Source: Deltaproteobacteria bacterium
Lineage (GTDB): Bacteria > JADJOY01
Length of the DNA stretch: 64,000 nucleotides
NCBI GenBank assembly: GCA_016713535.1
Contig: JADJOY010000037.1
Span: forward strand, 52,349-116,348
Direction of reading: 5' to 3'
The first letter of the stretch is position 1, and every line of letters starts with the position of its first letter. A model generated the notes under the pieces. It was not told the origin of the DNA, ran no database searches, and saw only the letters and a list, made by a program, of their open reading frames with translations. Made by a program: the position numbers and the translations under genes. This document shows positions 48,130-56,479 of this stretch, in pieces.

Positions 48130-50595
48130 ATGCCACAGCAATCCTCGCAGCGCGCGCGCACCCTCGCCCTCGCCCTGATCCTCGCGCTCGTCTCGCATGG
48201 TTGCGTGCTCGGCCCCACGATCACGTTCCAGGCTACGCCGTCGGCGGTCGATCCGGGAGCGCCGACGTCGCTCACCTGGTCGGTGACCGTAGCACCCGGC
48301 ACCACGCTGCAGTCGGTGACCATCGACCACGGCGTCGGCAGCGTCGCCGCGAGCGGCGCGCTCGCGCTTCGCCCCACCGCCGCGATCACCTATCAGCTCA
48401 CCGCCGTGGTCTCGACGCCGAGCGGCACCGTCACCTCGACGGCTACCGCCCCGATCACCCTGCGCCCGCGCTGGGACTGCCGCGCCGACGTCGCGGCGAT
48501 CCCGAACGCGGCCGGCTACCTGGCGGTCGGCCCCGCGTCGGACTTCATCCCGACGTGCGATGGCTGGACGTACGTCGGCAACACCTCGGCCAACACGCTC
48601 GTCGAGCGCAACCTGCTCACCGGCGCCACCGGGCTCTCGGTCCAGCTCACGAGCGCGCCCGCGGATCTCGAGCTCGACGCCGAGCACGGGCGGATCTACG
48701 CCTCGCTGGCGCCGGCGACGCGCATCGCCCGCGTCGACCTCGAGACACTGACCGTCACCAACGTGCCCACCCCGTTCGTACCGGGACGGCTCGCGCTGGG
48801 GCCGGACGGCAAGCTCCTGATCACCACCGGCGACGGCTACTGGGACGCCGAGCTCCACGTGTACGACCCGACGACGGACGAGCTGAGCGGCGGCTGGCCG
48901 ATCGCATCACCCGTCGTGCGCTACAACCCGCCTCGGGGCGAGCTCCTCGCCGGTCTCACACGCTACGCGTTCGACGGGGTGAATGCACCCATCGAGCTCG
49001 AGCCGAGCGACGACTCGGTCGACTCGGACAGCGAGCTCGAGATCTCGCCCGACGGCGTGCACGCCGCGCTGACGCGCAGCAACGACGGCGACGACCTCCG
49101 CGATCGGCACGCCGCCGATCCGGCCCTGAGCTTCGGGCGCTGGAACCTGGGCCACGACTACGCGCGAGGGATCGGCTTCGACCTGAGCAGCACGCGAGCG
49201 ATCACCAGCACATGGGACGAGCTCGCCGTCTGGGACGTCGCTCGTCACACCAAGCTCGTGAGCCGGCCCGCGACCTGCCAGTCGATGGGACGCGTGGCGT
49301 TCTCGCGCGGCGGCGAGCTCGCGATCGGCTACGACGAGTGCGACACACCGCGCCTCGAGTGGCAGCGCGTCAAGCCCACGCCCGCCGTCTCGTTCGGCGC
49401 CGCGCCCTCGATCCTCGCCGCGGGTGGCTCCACCACGCTCGAGTGGAACGTCACACCGACCGGCGACGCGCAGCTGAAGTCGGTCTCGATCAGCCCGGCG
49501 GTCGGCGCGGTGGCCGCGAGCGGCAGCGCCGAGGTGAACGTACCGTCCACCACCACCTACACGCTCACCGCCCAGAGCCAGGACGCGAGCGGCGTCCACA
49601 CCAGCACCGACACCGTGACCATCGAGGTCGGCGCGAAGCTCGCTTGCGCCTCCGACGCGGTGAGCGGGCGTCCCAGCACCGGCACCGTCACCCTCGGCTC
49701 CACCGGCGACGTGGTCGGGTCGTGCGACGGCTGGGTGCTGATCGGCGATCGCGACGCCAACACGGTCGTCCGGCGGAACGTGTTCACGGGCGCCGTCGGC
49801 TGGACCGGGAAGCTCTCGAATGCCCCTGGCGACATGGAGCTCGACGCGGCGAACGCGCGGCTCTTCGTCACGATGCCGCCGTCGAATCGGCTGGCCACCG
49901 TGGACCTCACCTCGGGCACCATCGACGAAGCCGACGTGCCGAGCCCGCCGACCTCGCTCACGCTCGGGCCGAGCGGCAACGTATTGCTGTCGGCGGCGGA
50001 CCCCTCGAACCCGTACGACCGGGAGCTCTACCGCTTCGACCCGGGCTCCGGCACGGCCTCCGCGATCGGCCAGCTCGACGGTGAGCTGGTCCGCTACGAG
50101 CCGCTCGCGGGCGAGCTCTTCGCCGGCGGCGGAGACGGCTCCGACACCTTGCGACGCTACGGATTCGACGGCGACGGCAACCCGTTCCTGATCGAAGAGC
50201 GCGACGACTCGGGCGGCAACTGCCAGGACCTCTCCGTGTCTCCCGATGGCGCTCACCTCGCGTATTCGTGCGGTGGCGGCAACGGCAACGACTACTCGAT
50301 CTACGACTTCGACCCGGCGGATCTCACCAACGTCCAAGGAGCGTGGGCGACGGACTACTACCCTACGAGCGCGACCTTCTCGCCCTCGTCCGCGCGGCTC
50401 ATCGCGACCAACTCGGAGGAGCTGCAGATCTTCGACGTTGCGACCCACGTGAAGCTCAAGAGTGTCACCTCGGCGTGCGACAACTCGGACATGGACAAGG
50501 TGGCCGTCTCCGCGGGCGGCAAGATTGCCTTCGGCCGCTCGACGTGCGACTTCGAGGGGACTCCGTCCAAGCTCCAGTGGCTGCTCGTGCCGTGA
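48130..50595 (+). CDS. large lipoprotein with two Ig-like plus beta-propeller repeats
   Basis: 821 residues. Lipobox LALVSHGCVLG. Two similar halves of about 400 residues: Ig-like (PSAVDPGAPTSLTWSVTVAP; PSILAAGGSTTLEWNVTPTG) followed by a WD/NHL-like propeller (YVGNTSANTLVERNLLTG; LIGDRDANTVVRRNVFTG, and ASLAPATRIARVDLETLTV; VTMPPSNRLATVDLTSGTI). Outer-membrane or surface recognition or adhesion protein. The duplication is internal and in tandem. No family known to me has exactly this layout. Confidence 0.82.
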   Translation: MPQQSSQRARTLALALILALVSHGCVLGPTITFQATPSAVDPGAPTSLTWSVTVAPGTTLQSVTIDHGVGSVAASGALALRPTAAITYQLTAVVSTPSGTVTSTATAPITLRPRWDCRADVAAIPNAAGYLAVGPASDFIPTCDGWTYVGNTSANTLVERNLLTGATGLSVQLTSAPADLELDAEHGRIYASLAPATRIARVDLETLTVTNVPTPFVPGRLALGPDGKLLITTGDGYWDAELHVYDPTTDELSGGWPIASPVVRYNPPRGELLAGLTRYAFDGVNAPIELEPSDDSVDSDSELEISPDGVHAALTRSNDGDDLRDRHAADPALSFGRWNLGHDYARGIGFDLSSTRAITSTWDELAVWDVARHTKLVSRPATCQSMGRVAFSRGGELAIGYDECDTPRLEWQRVKPTPAVSFGAAPSILAAGGSTTLEWNVTPTGDAQLKSVSISPAVGAVAASGSAEVNVPSTTTYTLTAQSQDASGVHTSTDTVTIEVGAKLACASDAVSGRPSTGTVTLGSTGDVVGSCDGWVLIGDRDANTVVRRNVFTGAVGWTGKLSNAPGDMELDAANARLFVTMPPSNRLATVDLTSGTIDEADVPSPPTSLTLGPSGNVLLSAADPSNPYDRELYRFDPGSGTASAIGQLDGELVRYEPLAGELFAGGGDGSDTLRRYGFDGDGNPFLIEERDDSGGNCQDLSVSPDGAHLAYSCGGGNGNDYSIYDFDPADLTNVQGAWATDYYPTSATFSPSSARLIATNSEELQIFDVATHVKLKSVTSACDNSDMDKVAVSAGGKIAFGRSTCDFEGTPSKLQWLLVP

Positions 50596-50632
50596 ACCTC
50601 GGCGGGCGCCACGCCCACCGAGGTCCATGACC

Positions 50633-51565
50633 ATGAGCCCCACCGACGAGCCGCGCTACGAGACCCTCCTCTACCAGCGCACCGGGCGGATCGCGCGCAT
50701 CACGCTGAACCGCCCCGAGCGCGGTAACGGCATCACCTTCGACCTGCCGCGCGAGCTTGGCCAGGCGGTCGAGCGCGCCAACCTCGACCCCGAGGTCCAC
50801 GTCATCGCGCTCGCCGGCAATGGCAAGGGCTTCTGCGGCGGCTACGACCTCGTGGCCTCCGCCGAGAAGATGCTGACGGGCGGCGAGAACGCGTCCTTCT
50901 GGCCAGCGGGCTCGCCGATGGATCCGGCGGTGCAGGCGATCAACCACGCGCCCGGCGAGGCGTGGGACCCGGTCGTCGACTACCAGATGATGAGCCGGAA
51001 CGTGCGCGGCTTCATGAGCCTGTTCCACTCGGAGAAGCCGGTGGTGTGCAAGGTCCACGGCTTCTGTGTCGCGGGCGGCACCGACATGGCATTGTGCTCG
51101 GACCTGCTGGTGATCGCCGAGGACGCCAAGATCGGCTACCCGCCGGCGCGGGTGTGGGGTGTCCCGACCACCATGGTGTGGGTGCACCGCATCGGCATCG
51201 AGAAGGCGAAGCGGCTGCTCTTCACCGGCGACTGCCTGTCGGGGCGCGAGGCCCACGAGTGGGGGCTCGCGATCGAGGCGCCGCCCGCGGACCGCCTCGA
51301 CGAGCGCTTCGAGATCCTGCTGGAACGGATCGCGCGCATGCCGGTCAACCAGCTCGTGATGATGAAGCTGGTCATCAACCAGACCGTGATGCAGCAGGGT
51401 CTCCACACCACCCAGATCCTCGGCACCGTGTTCGACGGCATCGCGCGCCACACCCGTGAGGGCCATGCGTTCCAGGCGCGGGCCGCGGAGGTGGGCTTCA
51501 AGCAGGCGGTGCGCGAGCGCGACGAACCGTTCGGCGACCCCGGTCCGTCGACGTTCAAGGGCTGA
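50633..51565 (+). CDS. crotonase-fold enoyl-CoA hydratase/isomerase family protein
   Basis: 310 residues from ATG 50633 (ATG 50627 is also possible; GAGG lies at 50620). Oxyanion-hole motif GNGKGFCGGYDL and second GFCVAGGTDMALCSDLLV. The usual Glu of the hydratase GGGxE motif is absent (AGGTDMALCSD), so the reaction may be different from hydration. An insert at about 80-120 (MLTGGENASFWPAG to DPVVDYQMM) is a subfamily feature. Confidence 0.88.
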   Translation: MSPTDEPRYETLLYQRTGRIARITLNRPERGNGITFDLPRELGQAVERANLDPEVHVIALAGNGKGFCGGYDLVASAEKMLTGGENASFWPAGSPMDPAVQAINHAPGEAWDPVVDYQMMSRNVRGFMSLFHSEKPVVCKVHGFCVAGGTDMALCSDLLVIAEDAKIGYPPARVWGVPTTMVWVHRIGIEKAKRLLFTGDCLSGREAHEWGLAIEAPPADRLDERFEILLERIARMPVNQLVMMKLVINQTVMQQGLHTTQILGTVFDGIARHTREGHAFQARAAEVGFKQAVRERDEPFGDPGPSTFKG

Positions 51566-51593
51566 GGCGGCCGACGTCGAGCAACCGTAGAAG

Positions 51594-51614
51594 GGGCGGG
51601 GCCTGACCCCGCCC
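51594..51614 (+). terminator. GC hairpin after the crotonase gene
   Basis: GGGCGGGG (51594-51601), CCTGA, CCCCGCCC (51607-51614), 28 bases after the stop codon. No T-run. Confidence 0.45.
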
Positions 51615-51754
51615 GCAGCGCTGCCTGCCAGGGCTGGGGCTCGGATCGTCCCCGCCGGCGGCTCGGTCAATCCGCTCGAGCGCGGCGTCCGTATCGCTCT
51701 CGATCGCTCACCCGGCGCACCGCGCCCCCGCCATCCACCCGGGAGATCCGAGCC

Positions 51755-52144
51755 ATGACCGAACCCATCCTCCACCCGACCCTCGCGCGCTACTTCGACG
51801 CGCTGTGCGCGCTCGACTTCGCTGCCGTGGCGAGCTGCTTCGCCGCGGACGGACTGCAAGAAGACCCGGTCGGCGGCGGCGTCCGGCGCGGACCGGCCGA
51901 GGTCCACGCGTTCCTGCAGCAGATCGGCGCCGCGTTCGCGTCGATCGAGCTGCGCCCGACCCGCGTCTACTCGTGCGGCGGCGAGATCGCGCTGGTGTGG
52001 GAGGCTCGGGGACGCGGCAAGAACGGCGCCGAGGTGCGCTTCCACGGCATCGACGTGGTGATCCTCGATGTGACGGGCGAGATCCGCTCGCTGCGTGCCT
52101 TCTGGGATCCCGCGCCCGTGCTCGCCGCCCTCTCGGCCCGCTAA
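51755..52144 (+). CDS. SnoaL-like / NTF2-fold protein
   Basis: 129 residues. NTF2-like start HPTLARYFDALCALDFAAVASCFAADGLQEDPVGGG, end IRSLRAFWDPAPVLAAL. These small proteins act as isomerases, cyclases or ligand-binding partners; unassigned here. Preceded by GGGAG (51742). Independent of the crotonase by a 190-base gap. Confidence 0.85.
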   Translation: MTEPILHPTLARYFDALCALDFAAVASCFAADGLQEDPVGGGVRRGPAEVHAFLQQIGAAFASIELRPTRVYSCGGEIALVWEARGRGKNGAEVRFHGIDVVILDVTGEIRSLRAFWDPAPVLAALSAR

Positions 52145-52186
52145 ATGGGCCACCACGATCTGGATCGCCCTTGCGCCGAACGGGCT

Positions 52187-52210
52187 GGAGGGCGGCGCTT
52201 CGTCGCCGCC
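52187..52210 (+). repeat. GGAG-REP after the SnoaL gene
   Basis: GGCGGCG (52191-52197), CTTCGT, CGCCGCC (52204-52210), head GGAG at 52187-52190; 42 bases past the stop. Confidence 0.8.
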
Positions 52211-52296
52211 GAAGCCGATGGGGCGCCGAGACCGGTCGCTACGAATCGTGACGTTGCATATGGCAGGCGGCTGAAGAATCCACGCGCCAGAGGCGC

Positions 52297-52381
52297 GTCG
52301 ACGAGCGTAGCGAGTCGACCTGGGGGTGGGGCCCCGCAAAAACCGCGCTTTTTGCGGGGCGGGGGTCTGGAACAGACCCCC
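52297..52381. repeat. covarying hairpin cluster
   Basis: GTCGAC (52297-52302) with GTCGAC (52314-52319) around GAGCGTAGCGA; then GCCCCGCAAAAA (52331-52342) with TTTTTGCGGGGC (52349-52360), 12 pairs; then GGGGGTCT (52361-52368), GGAAC, AGACCCCC (52374-52381). Same cores as at 33739-33842 with different paired bases. Confidence 0.78.
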
Positions 52382-52401
52382 GAGGAAGCAGCGGCAGGTG
52401 C

Positions 52402-52427
52402 GAAAAACTCGCGCCCGCGAGTTTTTC
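52402..52427. terminator. bidirectional intrinsic terminator candidate
   Basis: GAAAAACTCGCG (52402-52413) with CGCGAGTTTTTC (52416-52427): a GC-rich stem flanked by A5 on one side and T5 on the other, so both strands end in T-runs. It lies between two convergent genes (SnoaL and lactonase), 9 bases from the lactonase stop. Confidence 0.6.
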
Positions 52428-52436
52428 AGCAGCCTG

Positions 52437-53513
52437 CTAATCCTTGAGCGGGAGGTGGCCGATGTGCGGGCCGTCGAGCGTGCCGAGGAAGAGCGCGCCG
52501 CGGTTTTCGTGCACGCTCGACACGTGACGGATGTGATCGCCGGACGGGTCCTGCAGGCTGCGCAGGATCTTGCCCGAGGCGTCCACCTCCACCGTGAAGC
52601 CATAGGCCTTCGGTCCCGGCATCAGGAACTTGGGCAGGTTCGCGACGATCCACTTGAGCGTCGGGTGAGGCGCCAGCCAGTCGCCGAGCGGGTCGCGGAC
52701 CGTGAAGAGCGCCACCCAGAACGTGCCGCGCGGGCTGCGCGAGATCCCGTCGGGGAAGCCGGGTAGGTTCTCGACGAACGGCTCGAGCGTGCCCGCCTTC
52801 GGCCCCGTGAGCCACAGCCGCCGCACCCGGTACGCCCAGGTCTCGTTGATGAGCACGAAGTCGCCGGCGGCGGAGAGTGCCACGCCGTTGGCGAAGTAGA
52901 GGTCCTTGGCGAGGACCTCGGCCTTGCCGGTCTCGGGGCGGTAGCGGAGCAGGCGGCCGAGCGGCCGCCCCTCGAGGTAGTCGAGCATGTAGTCGTGGAC
53001 GCCCCACTTGGAGCTCGCGTCCGAGAAGTAGACAGTGCCGTCGGCGGCGATGTCGAGGGCGTCGGTGAAGGCGTACGGGGTGCCGTCGGCCTCGGCCGAG
53101 AGCACGGTGATCGCCCCCGCGGTGTCGACCGCGAGCAATCCCTTCACGGCGTCGCACACGATCAGCCGGCCGCCGGCGTCGAACATCAGGCCGAGCGGGC
53201 GGCCGCCGGTGCTGGCGAAGGTCTCGACATCGGCGCCGCCACCGGCGCGCAAGGTGAGGCGCAGGATCCGGCCGTCGATCGTGCCGGTGTAGATCCGTCC
53301 CTCGCCGTCGAAGGCCGTCTCCTCGGGGCCACGCGCGTCGCCCAGCGCGAGCTTCTCGAGCGCGCCCAGCGCTTCGTTGGGGGCGAGCACGCCGGTGAGC
53401 TCGGGCGCCGCCGGTGGCGTCACCGCGACCGGGGAGATCGGCGTGCACGCGGCAGCCGTGGCGAGCAACCCCGCGATCATCCACCTCGAGCCGTGCCGCG
53501 TCCGTGAGCGCAT
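52437..53513 (-). CDS. SMP-30/gluconolactonase or strictosidine-synthase-like lipoprotein
   Basis: 358 residues from ATG 53513 (GAGGAGG upstream). Lipobox LATAAACTP. Six-bladed propeller signatures GPEETAFDGEGRIYTGT, GRPLGLMFDAGGRLIVCDA, FANGVALSAAGDFVLINETW and LPGFPDGISRSPRGTFWVAL. It most resembles APMAP/strictosidine-synthase-like proteins, with hydrolase activity on lactones or esters probable. Periplasmic or outer-membrane anchored. Confidence 0.88.
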   Translation of the reverse strand: MRSRTRHGSRWMIAGLLATAAACTPISPVAVTPPAAPELTGVLAPNEALGALEKLALGDARGPEETAFDGEGRIYTGTIDGRILRLTLRAGGGADVETFASTGGRPLGLMFDAGGRLIVCDAVKGLLAVDTAGAITVLSAEADGTPYAFTDALDIAADGTVYFSDASSKWGVHDYMLDYLEGRPLGRLLRYRPETGKAEVLAKDLYFANGVALSAAGDFVLINETWAYRVRRLWLTGPKAGTLEPFVENLPGFPDGISRSPRGTFWVALFTVRDPLGDWLAPHPTLKWIVANLPKFLMPGPKAYGFTVEVDASGKILRSLQDPSGDHIRHVSSVHENRGALFLGTLDGPHIGHLPLKD

Positions 53514-53856
53514 CGTGAACCTCCTCGGGAACCGTGACGTGAGCCGCGACTTCACTACCGAAGGCGGCCTCGGTCAAGCGCCACCGGACGCGCGCACCGC
53601 ATCGCGCTACGGACGCGGTGGCCATCCATCGCCTCGCCGAACACCGCGGGAACCGCAACGAAGAGCCGCACGCCTGCCGGGTGGGCCACGACGCCAACCA
53701 AGGCTCTCCGTACCGGATCGATCGGCTGGAGCGCGCCCGCGCCGTCGGGCGCCAGTGAACGAGCGGGTCGATCGCAGAGATCGACGGGATGGGCGAGGCC
53801 CGCGCCGTCCCGCTTCGCCGGGCACGCGGCCCGTCCCCACCCGCGCTGGCGGGGCG
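53514..53856. other. spacer without gene, contains a REP
   Basis: 343 bases. A GGAG-REP lies at 53728-53752. A GC-rich inverted repeat relic of the GGGCACGCG hairpin lies near 53815. I see no reading frame with family-like content. Confidence 0.5.
53728..53752 (+). repeat. single GGAG-REP with tip CGCCGT
   Basis: GGAG, then GCGCCCG (53733-53739), CGCCGT, CGGGCGC (53746-53752). Confidence 0.75.
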
Positions 53857-54333
53857 TCACTCTCCCGGGAAGAAGATCGCGTCCTGCACGCTGCGGTAGG
53901 TCTCGATCTCGTCGCCGGCCGCGCCGAGCTTCCACATCCGGAACGCGACCCGGACGTGCAGGCTCTCGCCGAGCTTGCGCGCCCGGTGGAGCTTCGCCTC
54001 CACGTAGACGGTCTCGCCGAGCAGCACCGATGCCGAGAACCGCGCGTCGTCGATCCGTACCCCGTGGCCGCGCCAGCCGGGCTGGATGAGTCCCTTGCGG
54101 TGGAGCGCGATCGTGCCCGCTTGGCCGGTGAGCCCGATCACCAGCTCGCCCGGCAGGTGATGCGGCCAGCGCGCCGTGACGCGCTGGTCCGCCACCCCCG
54201 GATCGGTGTGGCGGATCTCCTTCCGGAACACGAACACGCCCTCGTCCGGGTCTTCCCGGACGAGGGCGTCGAAGTGGATCGGGGACTGGCCGAGGGGATC
54301 GAGCTCGTGCCGCGGGACGTCGACCTCCCGCAT
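53857..54333 (-). CDS. hypothetical cytoplasmic protein, possibly hotdog fold
   Basis: 158 residues from ATG 54333, whose first base overlaps the upstream stop (TGATG). Two-layer beta pattern with FDALVREDPDEGVFVFRKEI, ADQRVTARWPHHLPGELVIGLTG and RFSASVLLGETVYVEAKLHRAR recalls hotdog-fold dehydratase/thioesterase partners. No catalytic motif identified. Last gene of the CsgG run. GTG 54336 is an alternative start. Confidence 0.65.
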   Translation of the reverse strand: MREVDVPRHELDPLGQSPIHFDALVREDPDEGVFVFRKEIRHTDPGVADQRVTARWPHHLPGELVIGLTGQAGTIALHRKGLIQPGWRGHGVRIDDARFSASVLLGETVYVEAKLHRARKLGESLHVRVAFRMWKLGAAGDEIETYRSVQDAIFFPGE

Positions 54334-55070
54334 CACTGGGCGGGCGCCTCGGGCGCGACCGGCGCGTCGGGGGCCGGCGGCGGGTCCGCGGCGGGTGCCT
54401 TGGCGGCCTCGGCGGCCGCCTTCTTCTGCGCCTGCTCGACGCGCTTGTTGTGCTCCTGGACGCGCTTGCGCTGCTCGTCCGGCGGCAGCGTCTCGAGCAT
54501 GGTGCCGCTGCCCGGCCCGCCCCAGCCACCGTAGGCGTTGTTCTTCGCGTCGATCTCGGCCTGACGCATCTGCTCACGCACCTCGGGGGACGCCTGGAAG
54601 TACTGGCTCTGGTAGCGGGCGAGACCGCGCTGCACGGCGGCCTGGTTGGCCAGCGAGCCGTAGCCGGCGCCGTAATACATCAACACCGGCACCGCCCCTG
54701 CCGACGGCTGATCGTGCCCGATGGGCAGCGTGGTCACCCGCACCGACTGGCCGACGAGCATCGGCGACAGGTAGCCGGCGAAATCGCCGCCGCCCTGCAC
54801 GGTGCTGCCCCACGAGCCACCGCCGAACGGCGACATCCCGCCGAGGGTCACGGTCAGACCGTTGCCGAGCAGGATCGTGCCGTTGGGGTAGACCTGCTGC
54901 ACGGTGGTGTTGAACGTCGAGTTGGGCTGGACGCGCGCCGAGCTCACCGAGTTGCCGCCGGTGCCGTAGCCCACCTGCGCGCGCGCCGGGGGGCCGGTGA
55001 ACGCGAGGAGTGAAAACGCGGCGGCCACCGAGGTGGCTCGCCGCGCGACCGATCGAACGACGCTGGTCAT
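54333..55070 (-). CDS. exported protein with SNase-like (OB) domain lacking catalytic residues
   Basis: 245 residues from ATG 55070. Signal peptide (ATSVAAAFSLLAFTGPPARA). Residues 50-175 follow a staphylococcal-nuclease-like pattern: TVQQVYPNGTILLGNGLTV, GDFAGYLSPMLVGQSVRVTT, VLMYYGAGYGSLANQAAVQ, RGLARYQSQYF and AKNNAYGGWG. The usual catalytic Arg/Glu/Arg are not visible, so a binding role is likelier. C-terminal coiled/Pro-Ala tail (AAAEAAKAPAADPPPAPDAP). It is 5 bases after the CsgG gene. Confidence 0.72.
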   Translation of the reverse strand: MTSVVRSVARRATSVAAAFSLLAFTGPPARAQVGYGTGGNSVSSARVQPNSTFNTTVQQVYPNGTILLGNGLTVTLGGMSPFGGGSWGSTVQGGGDFAGYLSPMLVGQSVRVTTLPIGHDQPSAGAVPVLMYYGAGYGSLANQAAVQRGLARYQSQYFQASPEVREQMRQAEIDAKNNAYGGWGGPGSGTMLETLPPDEQRKRVQEHNKRVEQAQKKAAAEAAKAPAADPPPAPDAPVAPEAPAQ

Positions 55071-55075
55071 GATGC

Positions 55076-55801
55076 TCACTTGAGCTGGTTCACGATGTCG
55101 ATCATGAGCCGGTTGAGGCACACCTGCAGGACCTTGCCACCCGTCTGGTTCGAGACCTCGACCTCCTGATCGAGGTCGGCGCCGCCCCACGGCGTCTGCA
55201 CCGCACCGCCCTTCACCTCGAAGGTCTTCTTGAACGAGGTGGTCTTGCTGGCGAGGATCTCGCGGGTGCGGATGTCGATCAGCCGGCCGGCGATCTGGAT
55301 GTTGTAGGTGATGCCGCCCGAGCCCGACCCGAGCCCCCAGCCCATCACGTTGACCCCGCCGCCGCCCTTCGCCTTCACTTCCTCGTAGTCGGTGACCGAG
55401 CCGATGAACACGTAGTCGGTGCCGAGCTGCTTGCCGAGGGTGGCCGCGGTGGCCGGATCGACCAGGCCCGAGGTGTTGTACTCGAGCTCCTTGTTCACGG
55501 CGCCGAGCTGCGCGCTGGTGCCCTCGACCACGCGGAAGCCGGCCTCGCGCAGGGACTCGGCGAGGTAGTCGGGAGCGGCGTCCCCGAGGAACGCGTACTG
55601 CGAGATCGAGCGGTTCACGAACGCCGCCGCGGCCACCTTCTTGCCGTTGTGCGGCGAGCCGACCTTCGGGATCGGCTGGAGGTCGACGTCGGCGCTCTTC
55701 GAGATCGTGCCCTCGCTCGCCGGCTGCAACGCCGAGCAGCCACCGAGCATCGCGGCGAACGCCAGCGCCGCACCAACCTTCCGCATCGTGTCCTGGATCA
55801 T
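55076..55801 (-). CDS. CsgG-like outer-membrane lipoprotein
   Basis: 241 residues, ATG 55801. Lipobox AAMLGGCS. CsgG-type core: VAAAAFVNRSISQYAFLG, LGKQLGTDYVFIGSVTDYEEV and YNIQIAGRLIDIRTREILAS. In curli systems CsgG forms a nonameric export channel; here no curlin or CsgE/F is nearby, so it is a CsgG-domain protein rather than proven curli. First gene of a three-gene run with the SNase-like and hotdog-like proteins. Confidence 0.88.
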   Translation of the reverse strand: MIQDTMRKVGAALAFAAMLGGCSALQPASEGTISKSADVDLQPIPKVGSPHNGKKVAAAAFVNRSISQYAFLGDAAPDYLAESLREAGFRVVEGTSAQLGAVNKELEYNTSGLVDPATAATLGKQLGTDYVFIGSVTDYEEVKAKGGGGVNVMGWGLGSGSGGITYNIQIAGRLIDIRTREILASKTTSFKKTFEVKGGAVQTPWGGADLDQEVEVSNQTGGKVLQVCLNRLMIDIVNQLK

Positions 55802-55960
55802 GTTTCCCCTCACCCGTTGAGCGAACGACTCGTTCGCGTGTGCCGCTGCTCTACCCCTGCGCGAGACGCCCAGTCAAGGCGGAATCGCCGGCGTAATGAT
55901 TTGTTTTACGAATCGAAACATTCACGTGCACGTTGCTCACGAAACGATACGTTCGCGCGC

Positions 55961-56479
55961 TCAGGAGCCGGCGATCTTGCGCATGGGGTCGTTGATCTCC
56001 TGCCCGCAGGCACCGCTGCCCGAGGCGCAACCGACGATCCACTGGCGGTCCACCAGCCCGGTGCTCGCGCCGGAGAAGAACACGTAGCGATTGGTGAAGC
56101 GGCTGATCAGCTCGCTGCCGTCGCCGCACGCGAAACCGGTGCTCGACTGGGTGGTGGTCGTCGCCTCCAGGTTGGGGCCGACGCCGTGCGCCGCGGCGGT
56201 GAGGCCGTCGATCAGGAGCGACTGGCTCCCGACCACGACGACGTCGAAGTCGTAGTTGCCGAAGGTCGCGGTGATCGGCGCTCCACCTGCCTGCTCGAAG
56301 GTGCACGAGAGCGTGCCCGCGTCTTCGTGCCAGGTTCCCGCGACGTCGCTCGGCGACGGCGCGTCGGCGTCGCTCGACGAGGAGTCGCTACCGCCGCAGC
56401 CGATCGCGAACGCGATCAGACCGGCCGCCGCGGAGCACGCGAGCGCGTGGATGGGTTTCGATCGTGGTTCGAGGAACAT
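55961..56479 (-). CDS. secreted lipoprotein of unknown function
   Basis: 172 residues. Lipobox AFAIGCGGSD followed by Ser/Asp linker. Mature part has six Cys, suggesting three disulphides (LSCTF, GFACGDG, VGCASGSGACGQ). No family recognised. Its 5' end overlaps the 3' end of the next gene's reading frame by about 64 bases, which suggests that gene's last frame is displaced by an indel. Confidence 0.75.
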   Translation of the reverse strand: MFLEPRSKPIHALACSAAAGLIAFAIGCGGSDSSSSDADAPSPSDVAGTWHEDAGTLSCTFEQAGGAPITATFGNYDFDVVVVGSQSLLIDGLTAAAHGVGPNLEATTTTQSSTGFACGDGSELISRFTNRYVFFSGASTGLVDRQWIVGCASGSGACGQEINDPMRKIAGS

